A DNA stretch of 53,558 nucleotides from Roseinatronobacter ekhonensis (GTDB taxonomy: Bacteria; Pseudomonadota; Alphaproteobacteria; Rhodobacterales; Rhodobacteraceae), in assembly GCF_900499075.1 (NCBI RefSeq), contig NZ_UIHC01000022.1, positions 1 to 53,558 on the forward strand, read 5' to 3'. Each line of letters opens with the position of its first letter. Position 1 is the first letter of the stretch. A model generated the notes under the pieces. It did not search any database and was not told where the DNA came from. It worked only from the letters and a program-made list of their open reading frames with translations. Shown in pieces: positions 43,652 to 52,156 of the stretch. A program made the position numbers and the translations under genes.

Positions 43652-44621
43652 ATGAGCAGACCCATCGCTCCGGCCGACAAGACAAGGACCTGGCCGGCCT
43701 ACAACGAAGCGCTCAAGCGACGTGGTTCGTTGACGATCTGGTTTGATCCCGCCATGACTAGGGAGGCGACGCCGACCGGAAAGCGTAGTCGCCAACCCGA
43801 CTATAGCGATGCTGCCATCAAGACCTGCCTTACGATGAAAGTGCTGTTCGGCATGGCGCTGAGGCAGACGACAGGTTTTGTCGAGAGCTTGCTGCGGCTG
43901 ATCGGCTCGGACTGGGCGGTGCCAAACTTTAGCACCCTGAGCCGCCGCCAGAAGACCTTGAATGTAAGCATTCTCTACCGTGGCTCATGCGGCCCGTTGC
44001 ACCTGCTTGTCGACAGCACAGGCATCAAGGTCGAGGGCGAAGGGGAATGGAATGCGCGCAAGCACGGTGGCACAAACCGCGTTCGCCATTGTGCTCGCAC
44101 CAATGGCGCATCAATGGCTCACCTGGCGCAAGATCCACATCGGAATTGACGAGAAAACACTCGAAATCCGGGCTGCGGAGTTCACCATCAGCAATGTCGG
44201 AGACGCGCCCATGCTGCCCGAACTTCTCGACCAAATCCCGCCCGATCAGGAGACCGGCAGCGTCACCGCCGATGGTGCCTTCGACACCCGCAAGTGCCAT
44301 GATGCGATCGCCGCTCGCAGCGCTACGGCCATCGTACCACCCCGCAAGAACGCCAAACCATGGAAGCCCGATAGCCCCGGGGCGATTGCGCGAAACGAAG
44401 CGCTTCGCGCGTCGAAACGCTTCGGTCGAACTATCTGGCGACGATGGAGCGGTTATCACCGCCGGAGCCGCGTCGAAACCAAAATGCATTGCGTCAATCT
44501 GCTGGGCCAACGTCTGACCGCGCGGGATTTCGACCGTCAGGTTGCCGAGTTCCAGGTCCGTGTCGCCGTGCTGAACGGCTTCACAGCGCTCGGAATACCC
44601 GTCACCGAAGCTGTGGGATGA
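43652..44621 (+). pseudogene. IS5-type transposase, frameshifted
   Basis: Two frames together make one IS5-family DDE transposase of about 310 residues. The first (from ATG 43652) gives DKTRTWPAYNEALKRRGSLT through LLVDSTGIKVEGEGEWNARK and GGTNR. After 44070 the continuation lies in another frame: TWRKIHIGIDEKTLEIRAAE, then SVTADGAFDTRKCHDAIAAR with the second Asp, and SRVETKMHCVNLLGQRLTAR with the last acidic residue. Between them, about 40 bases (near 44079-44118) have no counterpart in the family and shift the frame by one. That stretch contains an inverted repeat CGCCATTG/CAATGGCG. The element is thus probably inactive unless helped by another copy. Confidence 0.82.
44081..44105. repeat. 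hairpin-forming insertion inside the IS5 transposase
   Basis: An 8-bp inverted repeat CGCCATTG / CAATGGCG with a nine-base loop lies inside the extra segment of about 40 bases that shifts the transposase reading frame. The segment interrupts the conserved junction between GGTNR and TWRKIHIG. Exact end points are uncertain. Confidence 0.55.
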
Positions 44622-44676
44622 CTCTGTCCGGGGAAAGGGGAACCTCGGCCATCAGCCGATTTGTGCAACAGAGTCC

Positions 44677-47047
44677 CGCCGACTGGTCGGAATATTTCGG
44701 CTATATCACGGATCAGGGCGACCGCTTCTTCCATCTGGACCCGCTCTGGGCCGATGCCAACATAGATGCCGTCGCCATCGACAATTACATGCCGCTGTCG
44801 GACTGGCGCGACGGAACCGAGCACGCCGATGCGGGTTGGGGCAGCATCTATAATCTGGACTATCTGACGGCCAATGTCGCTGGTGGCGAGGGGTATGACT
44901 GGTTCTATGCCAGCGCGCTCGACCGCGACCAGCAACGCCGCACACCCATTCGCGACGAGAGCGTTTGGCAAGAGGACTGGATCTGGCGTTACAAGGACAT
45001 TCGCGGCTGGTGGGAAAACGACCACCACGACCGTGTGGGCGGTGTGCGACTGGACAAAACCGCGTGGGAGCCGCGCTCGAAACCCATCTGGTTTACCGAA
45101 TACGGCTGCGCCGCGATCGACCGGGGCACCAACCAGCCGAATGTGTTTCTGGACCCGAAATCGAGTGAAAGCCGCGCGCCCTATTTCTCGCGCGGATGGC
45201 GCGACGACACGGTCCAGATGCAATATGTGCGCGCGGTCAACCGCTACTGGTCGGACCCGGCCCACAACCCGCAATCGGAATTCTACCAAGGCCCGATGGT
45301 GGACTTGACCCGCGCGCATCTTTGGGCGTGGGACGCCCGGCCCTATCCGTGGTTTCCCGGCAATGCCACATTGTGGAGCGACGGGGCAAACTGGGCGCGC
45401 GGGCATTGGGTGACGGGGCGCGCGACGGCGCAACCGCTGGACGCCGTGATCGCGGAAATCTGCGCGCGCGCGGGGCTGACACCGGTCGATGTATCGCGCG
45501 TTTACGGCGTGGTGCGCGGCATGGCCGTGCCCTCGACCGACAGCCCGCGCGCAATGTTGCAAGCGTTGATGCTGGCGTTCGGCATAGATGCCGTGGAACG
45601 CGACGGCACCTTGCGCTTTGTCACGCGCGATGGGCGGGCTGTGGCGCGGCTGGGCGCGGACAACCTTGTGCGCGCGGATGGCGGCGATCTGACCCGCATT
45701 CGCGCCCCGCAGGCCGATGACGCCGGGCGCGTGCGGCTGGGCTATGTGGCCGAAGGCGGCGATTTCGACCTGCGCACCGCAGAAGCCGTGTTCCCAGATG
45801 CCAGCTCTGCGCGCGCGGCGGGGTCCGACCTGCCGCTGGTTTTGCCAGAGGGCGAGGCGCGGCTGATCGCGGAACGCTGGCTGACCGAGGCGCGGGTCGT
45901 GCGCGACAGTGCCCGTTTTGCGCTGCCACCGTCCAGTGGGGTTGGCGCGGGGGATGTGGTCGAACTTGATACCGGTGCGGGGGCGTCGGTCTGGCGGATC
46001 GACCGCACAACGCTGTCTGGCCCGCGCGAGATGGAAGCCACGCGCGTCGAACCCGGTGTATATGGCCATGGCGAAACCGATCTGGGGGGCTCACAAGCCG
46101 CTGGCTACACCGCGCCCGGCCCGGTGCAACCGGTCTTTCTGGACCTGCCGCTGATACCGGGGACAGAGGTGGCGCATGCGCCGTGGCTGGCTGTCTCTGC
46201 CCGCGCATGGCCCGGCGCGGTGGCGCTGCATCGCCGCGAAGGTTCTGACCAGTTCGTGCTAAATACGCTTGTGGCGCAACGCGCCTTCATCGGGGTTACG
46301 GCAACGCCGCTGGTGGCGGCACCGGCGGGGCGCTGGGATAACGGGCCTGCGCTGCGTGTCCGTATGATGCGCGGGGTGCTGCAATCCGCCAGCCCGCAAG
46401 ACGTGCTGGGCGGGGCGAATAGGCTGGCCATCGGGCTGGGCGAAGATTGGGAGGTGTTCCAGTTCGCAGAGGCCGAGATGGTCGCGCCGGACACCTACGC
46501 GCTGCGCCGCCGGTTGCGGGGGCAGCAAGGCACTGACGGGATCATGCCCCTGGACTGGCCCGCCGGTGCGCTGGTTGTCGTATTGGACGGTCGCTTGGCG
46601 CGGATCGACTTGCCGCGCGATGCGCTGGGGGGTGAACGCGCCTATCGCATCGGACCGGCCAGCCGGCCGATTGATGATGCCAGCCAGCGCGATTTCGTGG
46701 CAACTGCGCAAGGGGTGGGGCTGCGACCCTACCGTCCGGCGCATCTGCGCCTGCACGCGCTGGCGGGGGGTGATCTGGCGGCCGCCTGGGTGCGCCGCAC
46801 ACGCGAAGGGGGCGATGCCTGGGGCAGCGCCGAAGTGCCGGTCGCGGAGGCCTATGAGCGTTATATGCTGCGGGTGCGTCTGGGCGGCGAGGTTCTGCGC
46901 GAAGAAGTGCTGGACAATCCCGCCTTTATCTACACCGCCGCGATGCAGGCCACAGACGGGGCAGGGGCCGCATTTGCGGTCGAGGTGGCGCAGGTCTCTG
47001 ACGTGGTTGGGCCCGGGCCGTTTGCGCGGGCCGAGGTGCTGCTGTGA
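44677..47047 (+). pseudogene. GTA tail/host-specificity protein, 5' part missing
   Basis: About 790 residues of the large GTA tail-fibre or host-specificity protein (RcGTA g15 type). The sequence begins at the IS5 right end within the GTA TIM-barrel-like domain: PADWSEYFGYITDQGDRFF, then NYMPLSDWRDG and KPIWFTEYGCAAIDRG. The following domain carries AHLWAWDARPYPWFPG and LDAVIAEICARAGL, and the C-terminal part is the phage tail-type domain. Family members are about 1300 residues, so about 500 residues, including the N-terminus, are lost. The frame is open from inside the IS into this gene, but no native start exists. The rest of the GTA cluster is not adjacent. Confidence 0.88.
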
Positions 47048-47156
47048 TGGCACCGACGACATGTGACGCGCGCGCCGGTGCGCCCACCCGCCCACCCCGC
47101 CACGCCGCCTGCGCGGCGCGGCTTGCGCACCGGCGCGCGCGGGGGGTGGGGTGGAT

Positions 47157-47498
47157 ATGCGGCCGGTAACGCCCACGGACTTGCTAGCCGCAGCGCAGGT
47201 TCTGTTGCAGTGGCCCGACGACGCCTGGCCAGAGGTGGCGGCGGCACTGCTGGACGAGGCCGCGCGGGCCGACCGGTTCCGGCGCCGCCACGGTCTTGCG
47301 CATCCGCGCCTCGGCAATGGCACGGTGACAAGCGCGGCACTGGCGCGCGGGTCCGCCCCTGCGCCAGCCGCCGGCGACCGGCGGTTTCTGTCGGCACTCG
47401 CGGCAGTGATCGCGGCGGTTCTGGCGCGGTCAGAAGGCCTTGAAGGTCATGGTCGTCAGTGTGCGGCTGATACCGGGAATATCGAACAGCGCTTCTGA
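47157..47498 (+). CDS. small protein found beside GTA tail genes
   Basis: A protein of up to 113 residues, MRPVTPTDLLAAAQVLLQWP at the start, then LLDEAARADRFRRRHGLAHPR and RRFLSALAAVIAAVLARS. It resembles small helical proteins encoded next to the GTA tail genes in Rhodobacteraceae, by length and the ADRFRRR...AHPR segment. The last 25 residues overlap the opposite-strand Lrp-type gene by 69 bases and may not be authentic: relatives end near VLAR. The start is the ATG at 47157, preceded by GGGGTGGGG. No function is known. Confidence 0.6.
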   Translation: MRPVTPTDLLAAAQVLLQWPDDAWPEVAAALLDEAARADRFRRRHGLAHPRLGNGTVTSAALARGSAPAPAAGDRRFLSALAAVIAAVLARSEGLEGHGRQCAADTGNIEQRF

Positions 47499-47666
47499 CA
47501 GATAATGGCCGACATCCGCGTCATCGGGGATATAGACTTTGGCGATCAGGTCGTATTCGCCCGAGGTGGAATAGAGTTCCGAGACCACCTCGCGGTCATA
47601 GATAGCGTCGGCAACCTCGTAGGTTTTACCGGGCGTGCAGCGGAACTGGACAAAAACGCAGCGCAT
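47430..47666 (-). CDS. stand-alone Lrp/AsnC ligand-binding (RAM) domain protein
   Basis: A 78-residue protein that is only the RAM ligand-binding domain of Lrp/AsnC regulators, without the DNA-binding half. The fold is marked by CVFVQFRCTPGKTYEVADAI, the effector-loop region STSGEYDLIAKVYIPDD and the C-terminal TTMTFKAF. Such stand-alone domains oligomerise and bind amino acids; this one may modulate another Lrp. The 3' end overlaps the last codons of the convergent small protein at 47157-47498. It begins 100 bases from the helicase gene, which is transcribed in the same direction. Confidence 0.88.
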   Translation of the reverse strand: MRCVFVQFRCTPGKTYEVADAIYDREVVSELYSTSGEYDLIAKVYIPDDADVGHYLSEALFDIPGISRTLTTMTFKAF

Positions 47667-47687
47667 AGGGCCTCCGGGTGTTGGGGT

Positions 47688-47760
47688 TCAGGGGGCTTTG
47701 CCCACTCTGGGCGCGGGCGCGCCCATTCACCCCCAGAATATTTGGGCAAGGATGAAGAGG
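47688..47760. repeat. GC-rich intergenic element (candidate Rhodobacterales repeat)
   Basis: This segment has GGGGGCTTTGCCCAC, then a stem GGGCGC/GCGCCC around GGGC, then CACCCCCAGAATATTTGGGC and AAGGATGAAGA. I recall very similar intergenic sequences scattered through Rhodobacteraceae genomes, usually near gene ends. It lies between the helicase stop and the Lrp-type gene start and could act as a terminator. The family link is from memory, not a search. Confidence 0.45.
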
Positions 47761-47766
47761 GAAGAG

Positions 47767-49293
47767 TCAATCTGGCTGAAGCGTGAGCGGAGCTGCCTCT
47801 GCGCCGAGGTCTTCGGTGGTGAGTGCGGCCTTGGGCCTTGCAAGGCGGTTGCGGATGACCCAGTGCAGCCGGTGTTCGGCGCGGGTGATGGCGACATAGG
47901 CAAGCCGTTTCCAAAGTGCAATACCGCCCTCGGTGCGGCCCGCGCGCGCGGCGGCGTAAAGGTCGGGGGCAAAGACCTGCACCTCGGGCCATTGCGAGCC
48001 TTGGGCCTTGTGAATGGTGCAGGCCGCACCGTGCACGAAAGCCGCGCCCATGGCGGCAGCGAAGGGGATGAACGGGTCCTCGTTCGGGTCTTTTTCGATT
48101 TTGACGATCGAGGCGACCGAGATTTGCGGATCTGGCGCGCCGAAGATGTGGAGCCGCGAGAAGCCCGGTTTGCGCCCCGGCCCCAGATAGACCACCTGCG
48201 CGCCCTTGATGAGGCCGCGCGCTTCGAGATCAATCCGTTTGGCACGGTGCTTCAGCGGCAGTTCCAACCCGTCGCAGATCAGCGGTTCGCCTTCCAGCAG
48301 GGCATCTTCGGGGGCGCCATGGGCGCTGCGGAAGGCATGGATCAGGCGCAGGCGCGTGGCGTTGCGCCACACCAGCACCGGGCTGCGCGCCATCAGGTCG
48401 CTATCCACACGCTCGGCCAGATGTACGCGCTCGTCATTGCGGGCGGCGGCGGTGATGCGGTCCTCGAATTGCTCGAAGCTGAGGTCGGGATCGGCCAGCG
48501 CATGTGCCAGATCAAGGATCGGATTATCCGCCGCCTGCCGGTGGATGCGAGCCAGGTGCATCTTTTGTGGGGCTGGAAGGTGGTCGAACACCATCTCGCC
48601 CGCGCCCCCGACAGGTGCAAGCTGCGCCGGGTCGCCGAACAGGACCAGCGTGCCGAAGAGTTCCTTCAGATCGTCCAGTTGGCGCTGGTCCAGCATGGAG
48701 CTTTCATCGACAAAGCCAATATCGAGCGGGTCGTCGCGACGCTTCCAGCCGGTGATGAAATCGGACCCGCGCAGGCCTGCTGCCGCCAAAGCGCCGGGGA
48801 TGGAGGGGGTTTGCGCGTAGAACGCCGCCGCGCGGTCGAGCGCGACATCCTCCATACCTTCGATTGTGGGCCGCGGGGCCTGACCCGCCAGCCATTCAGC
48901 GATTTTCTCATATTCCGGGTCATAGACCGGGGAATAGAGGATGCGGTGCAGCGTGGTCGCAGGCACGCCGCGCCCGCGCAGGACCGACGCCGCCTTGTTG
49001 GTTGGGGCCAGCACCGCCAGCGACCTGCGGTCGCGCTTGCGGCGGGGTTCATATTCGCCTGTCACGATCTCGACCCCGGCGGCCGCCAGTGCTTTGGTCA
49101 ACCCCGCCAGAAGCAATGTCTTGCCGGAGCCAGCCTTGCCGGTGATCGCCAGCACCGTGCCGCGCCCCTCTGGCATGGGGCCGGTCTGGCCGGTGTCGAG
49201 GTCGATCCCCGCCGCATCGAGCGCGGCGGACACCCGTTCCCAAGCCTGGGACTGGTCATCGGAGAGGGCGGGCAGGGCGGCTGTCGCTGTCAT
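47767..49293 (-). CDS. RecD-like ATP-dependent DNA helicase
   Basis: A 508-residue superfamily 1 helicase. Walker A GKAGSGKT is at residues 53-60, motif Ia/II are in LAVLAPTNKAASVLRGRG and IGFVDESSMLD, motif III in LVLFGDPAQLAPVGG, motif V in ACTIHKAQGSQWPEVQVF and motif VI in LAYVAITRAEHRLHWV. It lacks RecB/RecC-type nuclease sequences, so it is a RecD2/AAA-type enzyme acting alone in repair or on stalled forks. The start is the ATG at 49293, giving MTATAALPALSDDQ; the frame is open further upstream but only as the shadow of the M20 gene. It is divergent from the M20 gene. Confidence 0.9.
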   Translation of the reverse strand: MTATAALPALSDDQSQAWERVSAALDAAGIDLDTGQTGPMPEGRGTVLAITGKAGSGKTLLLAGLTKALAAAGVEIVTGEYEPRRKRDRRSLAVLAPTNKAASVLRGRGVPATTLHRILYSPVYDPEYEKIAEWLAGQAPRPTIEGMEDVALDRAAAFYAQTPSIPGALAAAGLRGSDFITGWKRRDDPLDIGFVDESSMLDQRQLDDLKELFGTLVLFGDPAQLAPVGGAGEMVFDHLPAPQKMHLARIHRQAADNPILDLAHALADPDLSFEQFEDRITAAARNDERVHLAERVDSDLMARSPVLVWRNATRLRLIHAFRSAHGAPEDALLEGEPLICDGLELPLKHRAKRIDLEARGLIKGAQVVYLGPGRKPGFSRLHIFGAPDPQISVASIVKIEKDPNEDPFIPFAAAMGAAFVHGAACTIHKAQGSQWPEVQVFAPDLYAAARAGRTEGGIALWKRLAYVAITRAEHRLHWVIRNRLARPKAALTTEDLGAEAAPLTLQPD

Positions 49294-49401
49294 GGGCGCG
49301 ACCCTAGCCCAAAGCGCGGGCCGGGGGAAACCGCTTTCGCGCGCTTGCAGCGCAGGGCCGCGCGGCGTAGCCTGAGCGCCTCCATTGCAACAGGACCACC
49401 C

Positions 49402-50556
49402 ATGCCAATCCGCAACCGTTTCGCCGCGCGCCTGTCCGACCATGCCGCATGGCGGCGCGATTTCCATGCCCATCCCGAATTGGGGTTCGAGTGCCACCGC
49501 ACCGCCGCGATCGTGGCCGAGAAGCTGCGCGCCTTTGGCTGTGACACGGTGGTCGAGGGTATTGGCGTGACCGGCGTTGTAGGGCTGATCCATGGCCGTA
49601 ACGGGCCGGGCCGCTGCATTGGCCTGCGCGCCGATATGGATGCGCTGCCGATGCATGAGGCGACGGGCCTGCCCTATGCCAGCACCGTGCCGGGGCGGAT
49701 GCATGGCTGCGGGCATGACGGGCATATGGTGATGCTTCTGGCCGCCGCCGAATACCTGTGTGAAACGCGCGCCTTCGACGGCACCGTTGCCGTCATCTTC
49801 CAACCTGCCGAGGAAGGGGGCGGGGGCGCGAAGGTCATGTGCGATGCGGGGCTGATGGACCGCTTTGCCATTACCGAGGTCTACGGGCTGCACAACCGCC
49901 CCGGCCACCCTTTGGGCGAATTCAACATCCGCGCGGGCGCGTTCTATGCGGCGGTGGATGAGTTCCGGCTGGTGGTGGAAGGCAAGGGCGGGCATGCCGC
50001 CAAGCCCGACCAGACCATCGACCCGGTGGTGGTCGCCAGTCACCTGATCGTGGCGCTGCAAAGCGTGGCCGCGCGCAACACCGACCCCACGCAGAACATC
50101 GTGCTGTCGGTCTGCGGGGTGGACACATCCAGCCACGCGCACAACGTCATCCCGGCGCGGGTGGCGCTGGTGGGGACGATCCGCACGCATGACGCGGGCG
50201 TGCGTGACCTGGCAGAGGCGCGGCTGCGCGCGCTGGCGGACGGCACGGCGCGGGCGTTCGGGGCGGTGGCGGAGGTGGAATTCCTGCGCGGCTACCCGGT
50301 GATGGTCAACCATGCCGCGCATACCGACTACGCCCGCGCGGTGGCGCTGGACGTGTCGGGGCAGTGCATTGAGGCGGGGTTCAACATGGGCGGCGAGGAT
50401 TTCGCGTATATGCTGGAAGAACGCCCCGGCGCCTATATCGTGCTGGGCGCGGGCGACGGGCCGGGCCTGCACCACCCGCAATACGACTTCAACGACGAGG
50501 TGATCCCCTATGGGGCAAGCTGGTATGTGGGGGTGGTGGAGGCGAGGTTGGGGTGA
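49402..50556 (+). CDS. M20 family amidohydrolase (hippurate hydrolase-like)
   Basis: A 384-residue zinc amidohydrolase of the M20D group. The metal ligands are in RMHGCGHDGHMVMLLAAAEY, FQPAEEGGGGAKVMCDAGLM and VYGLHNRPGHPLGEF; the lid domain has VEGKGGHAAKPDQTIDPV, and the end carries MGGEDFAYMLEERPGAY. Related enzymes remove acyl groups from amino acids such as N-acetyl or benzoyl derivatives. The start is the ATG at 49402, with CAGGA upstream. The gene has host-like GC content; the AT-rich island begins 53 bases after its stop. Confidence 0.93.
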   Translation: MPIRNRFAARLSDHAAWRRDFHAHPELGFECHRTAAIVAEKLRAFGCDTVVEGIGVTGVVGLIHGRNGPGRCIGLRADMDALPMHEATGLPYASTVPGRMHGCGHDGHMVMLLAAAEYLCETRAFDGTVAVIFQPAEEGGGGAKVMCDAGLMDRFAITEVYGLHNRPGHPLGEFNIRAGAFYAAVDEFRLVVEGKGGHAAKPDQTIDPVVVASHLIVALQSVAARNTDPTQNIVLSVCGVDTSSHAHNVIPARVALVGTIRTHDAGVRDLAEARLRALADGTARAFGAVAEVEFLRGYPVMVNHAAHTDYARAVALDVSGQCIEAGFNMGGEDFAYMLEERPGAYIVLGAGDGPGLHHPQYDFNDEVIPYGASWYVGVVEARLG

Positions 50557-50608
50557 GAGCGAGGGTCATTCAAGTGATTTGTATGCTAAAGATTTACGGG
50601 AGAAGGTC

Positions 50609-51154
50609 GTGAGCACCACCGAGAAAGGTAACAGGCTCGAAGATCGTTTGCTTAAATATTTACTTGATCAAACAGGGCATGATGAACTGGTGTATGGATT
50701 ATACCCGGCAGGACAGTGCCGCGTGCTAAAGCAAGCAAAATATTACTGCCGAGATCGCGAAGCAGATGTCGAATTTGATATCGTAGTAGAGATTCGTCGC
50801 CAAGGTGCTTCTGATCCGCATCTATATTTAGTCTTTGAGTGTAAGAATCATAAGAGGTCAATCGAAGATAAAAACATCCGAAACTTTTCTGATCAACTTA
50901 TTAGTGTATTTGGGCATGCTGCGAAGGGTATTATCGTTACAACGAACAAATTGCAGTCAGGTGCTTATAGCGTGGCGAATAAGCGAAAACTTGGCATTGT
51001 GAAATTTGATAGCGATGGAATTGAAATAGTAGCTGAACGCACAGCAAGATCATGGGTCGAGGAAAAATTTATAGATTCTCAGCTTTATTCTGGTAGCGGA
51101 TCGCAAAAAAGTCTTAAATTTTCAGCGCATTTAGATGGGTGCTATTTCAGTTAA
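50609..51154 (+). CDS. Mrr-like PD-(D/E)XK nuclease, AT-rich island gene 1
   Basis: A 181-residue protein with the restriction-endonuclease fold. Visible parts: E11 in NRLEDRLLKYLL, D57 in VEFDIVVEI, the E77-C-K79 motif in VFECKNHKR, Q96 in NFSDQLISVFG, and the Mrr-type GIIVTTNKLQSGAYSVANKRK (residues 107-127). Together they match the catalytic core of Mrr_cat proteins, without a winged-helix DNA-binding domain. The start is the GTG at 50609, with GGAGAAGG just upstream. Codon use (many TTA, ATA, AGA) and AT content differ strongly from the flanking genes, so it was probably acquired. The second island gene starts 45 bases after its stop. A defence role is inferred. Confidence 0.8.
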   Translation: MSTTEKGNRLEDRLLKYLLDQTGHDELVYGLYPAGQCRVLKQAKYYCRDREADVEFDIVVEIRRQGASDPHLYLVFECKNHKRSIEDKNIRNFSDQLISVFGHAAKGIIVTTNKLQSGAYSVANKRKLGIVKFDSDGIEIVAERTARSWVEEKFIDSQLYSGSGSQKSLKFSAHLDGCYFS

Positions 51155-51199
51155 TTTAATCAACTGATAAGAGATGCTATTTCAGATCGTCTGAATATA

Positions 51200-51865
51200 A
51201 TGGAAATAAGCTTCGGAGTGAGTTTTAATACTGTAAATTATCTTACAGTCTATCAGATAAAAGAAAAGGCAGAGCAAGCTCTGTCACTGGTAAATTATAA
51301 GAATGGCGAAGTTGATGTGGAAGAAATCTGTAGATCGTTGAACCTCACTCTAGTTCGATCCGGAAAAATGATCTACGATTCGGATGGAAATGCAGTCTTG
51401 GGTTCGCTTGATTTCGCTGGGCAAACTATCCGCGTAAATTTGCATCAGAACAGCAATCGTGAACGATTTACAATCGCTCATGAAGTAGGTCATCTGTGTC
51501 TCGAACATGGTAAGTTTCTTCTGTCAGAAACTGTTGTAGAAAACGACCTATACGTTGAGAATAATTCAAAGGAGATTTTTAACTATCAGCGTCTTGAGTT
51601 TCAGGCTAATATTTTTGCTGCTGAGTTGCTTCTGCCGGATACTCAGTTTCGTAATACCGTCGAGGCGTTAAGAGAAAAGTATGGCACACACGGCAGGAGT
51701 TTTGGGTATATTTTCGTTGATGATCAACCGTGCAATTATGTGCCATATAGCCAGATGTTAGCTGATCTATCAGAGCTGTTTGGTGTTTCAAGAAGAGCTA
51801 TTGAGATTAAGTTAAAAAGAGCAGGGCTTGTTACAGATAATCGCTCTTCTTTCACTCGAGCTTGA
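51200..51865 (+). CDS. ImmA/IrrE family metallo-endopeptidase, AT-rich island gene 2
   Basis: A 221-residue zinc peptidase. The HExxH motif is H94-E-V-G-H98 (FTIAHEVGHLCLEHG), and the third ligand is E133 in LEFQANIFAAELLLP. A helix-turn-helix-like C-terminus, LSELFGVSRRAIEIKLKRAG (about 190-209), is typical of the family. ImmA-type proteases usually cleave a phage-type repressor or a toxin partner encoded next door, but no XRE regulator gene is adjacent; the neighbour is the Mrr-like nuclease. The start is the ATG at 51200; the binding site is weak. Base composition is AT-rich, as in gene 1. Confidence 0.87.
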   Translation: MEISFGVSFNTVNYLTVYQIKEKAEQALSLVNYKNGEVDVEEICRSLNLTLVRSGKMIYDSDGNAVLGSLDFAGQTIRVNLHQNSNRERFTIAHEVGHLCLEHGKFLLSETVVENDLYVENNSKEIFNYQRLEFQANIFAAELLLPDTQFRNTVEALREKYGTHGRSFGYIFVDDQPCNYVPYSQMLADLSELFGVSRRAIEIKLKRAGLVTDNRSSFTRA

Positions 51866-52156
51866 TCATATCACAATTTGGCGTCCTAGGAAGTTGCCAT
51901 GGCTTATCTTGCTCTACCCCCCCAAGCAGCGCCACCGCCCGCGACGGTGCTGGCGCTCTGGTGCACAAACGGTCAGATGCGCTGAACCGGGCTGACGCTA
52001 GGGAAGCTGCCCATTTTTTAGGCCGCTATGCTTGACTCTCTTGCCAAGGCGTCGTCCATTCGGCGGATAAGGCGTATCGTCGCAGGGGCAACCCGTGCCG
52101 CGCGCGCCTTGCAAGCTGCCCTCTGAGTGGCGGCATAAATCAACCTGGAGGTTACC
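51866..52156. other. intergenic region at the right edge of the AT-rich island
   Basis: GC content returns to host level in this spacer near 51920. It holds an imperfect hairpin at 51928-51957 with arms AGCGCCA and TGGCGCT, without a T-run. An ATG at 52028 opens a short basic frame of 32 codons without a binding site, which I do not call. A strong ribosome binding site (GGAGG) at its right end serves the TAXI gene. Confidence 0.4.

Larger units (their letters stand above)
43588..44676 (+). mobile_element. IS5-family insertion sequence
   Basis: A complete element of about 1.09 kb bounded by 19-bp imperfect inverted repeats: GGGCTCTGTTGCACAAATC at 43588-43606 and its complement at 44658-44676, with one mismatch. 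It encodes one transposase of the IS5 group, broken by a frameshift. No clear target duplication can be read. On its left lies the orphan molybdenum enzyme gene; on its right lies the GTA tail gene missing its 5' part. The element therefore marks a rearrangement junction. Confidence 0.88.

Noticed and set aside
41470-43746. Long rightward frame of 758 codons opposite the molybdenum hydroxylase gene
   Set aside because: It is an antisense shadow; the leftward frame has full family motifs and a ribosome binding site.
44444-44676. In-frame fusion of the IS5 end to the GTA tail remnant as a functional chimeric gene
   Set aside because: The extension is an alternative frame of the transposase without a binding site; no native start remains, so I treat the GTA part as a pseudogene.
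47635-49400. Upstream extension of the M20 frame across the helicase gene
   Set aside because: It runs antisense to the RecD-like helicase; the conserved M20 start is the ATG at 49402.
49294-50481. Upstream extension of the helicase frame across the M20 gene
   Set aside because: It lies antisense to M20 and shows no helicase sequence before MTATAALPALSDDQ.
52028-52126. Basic frame of 32 codons before the TAXI gene
   Set aside because: No ribosome binding site and no recognisable similarity; length could arise by chance.
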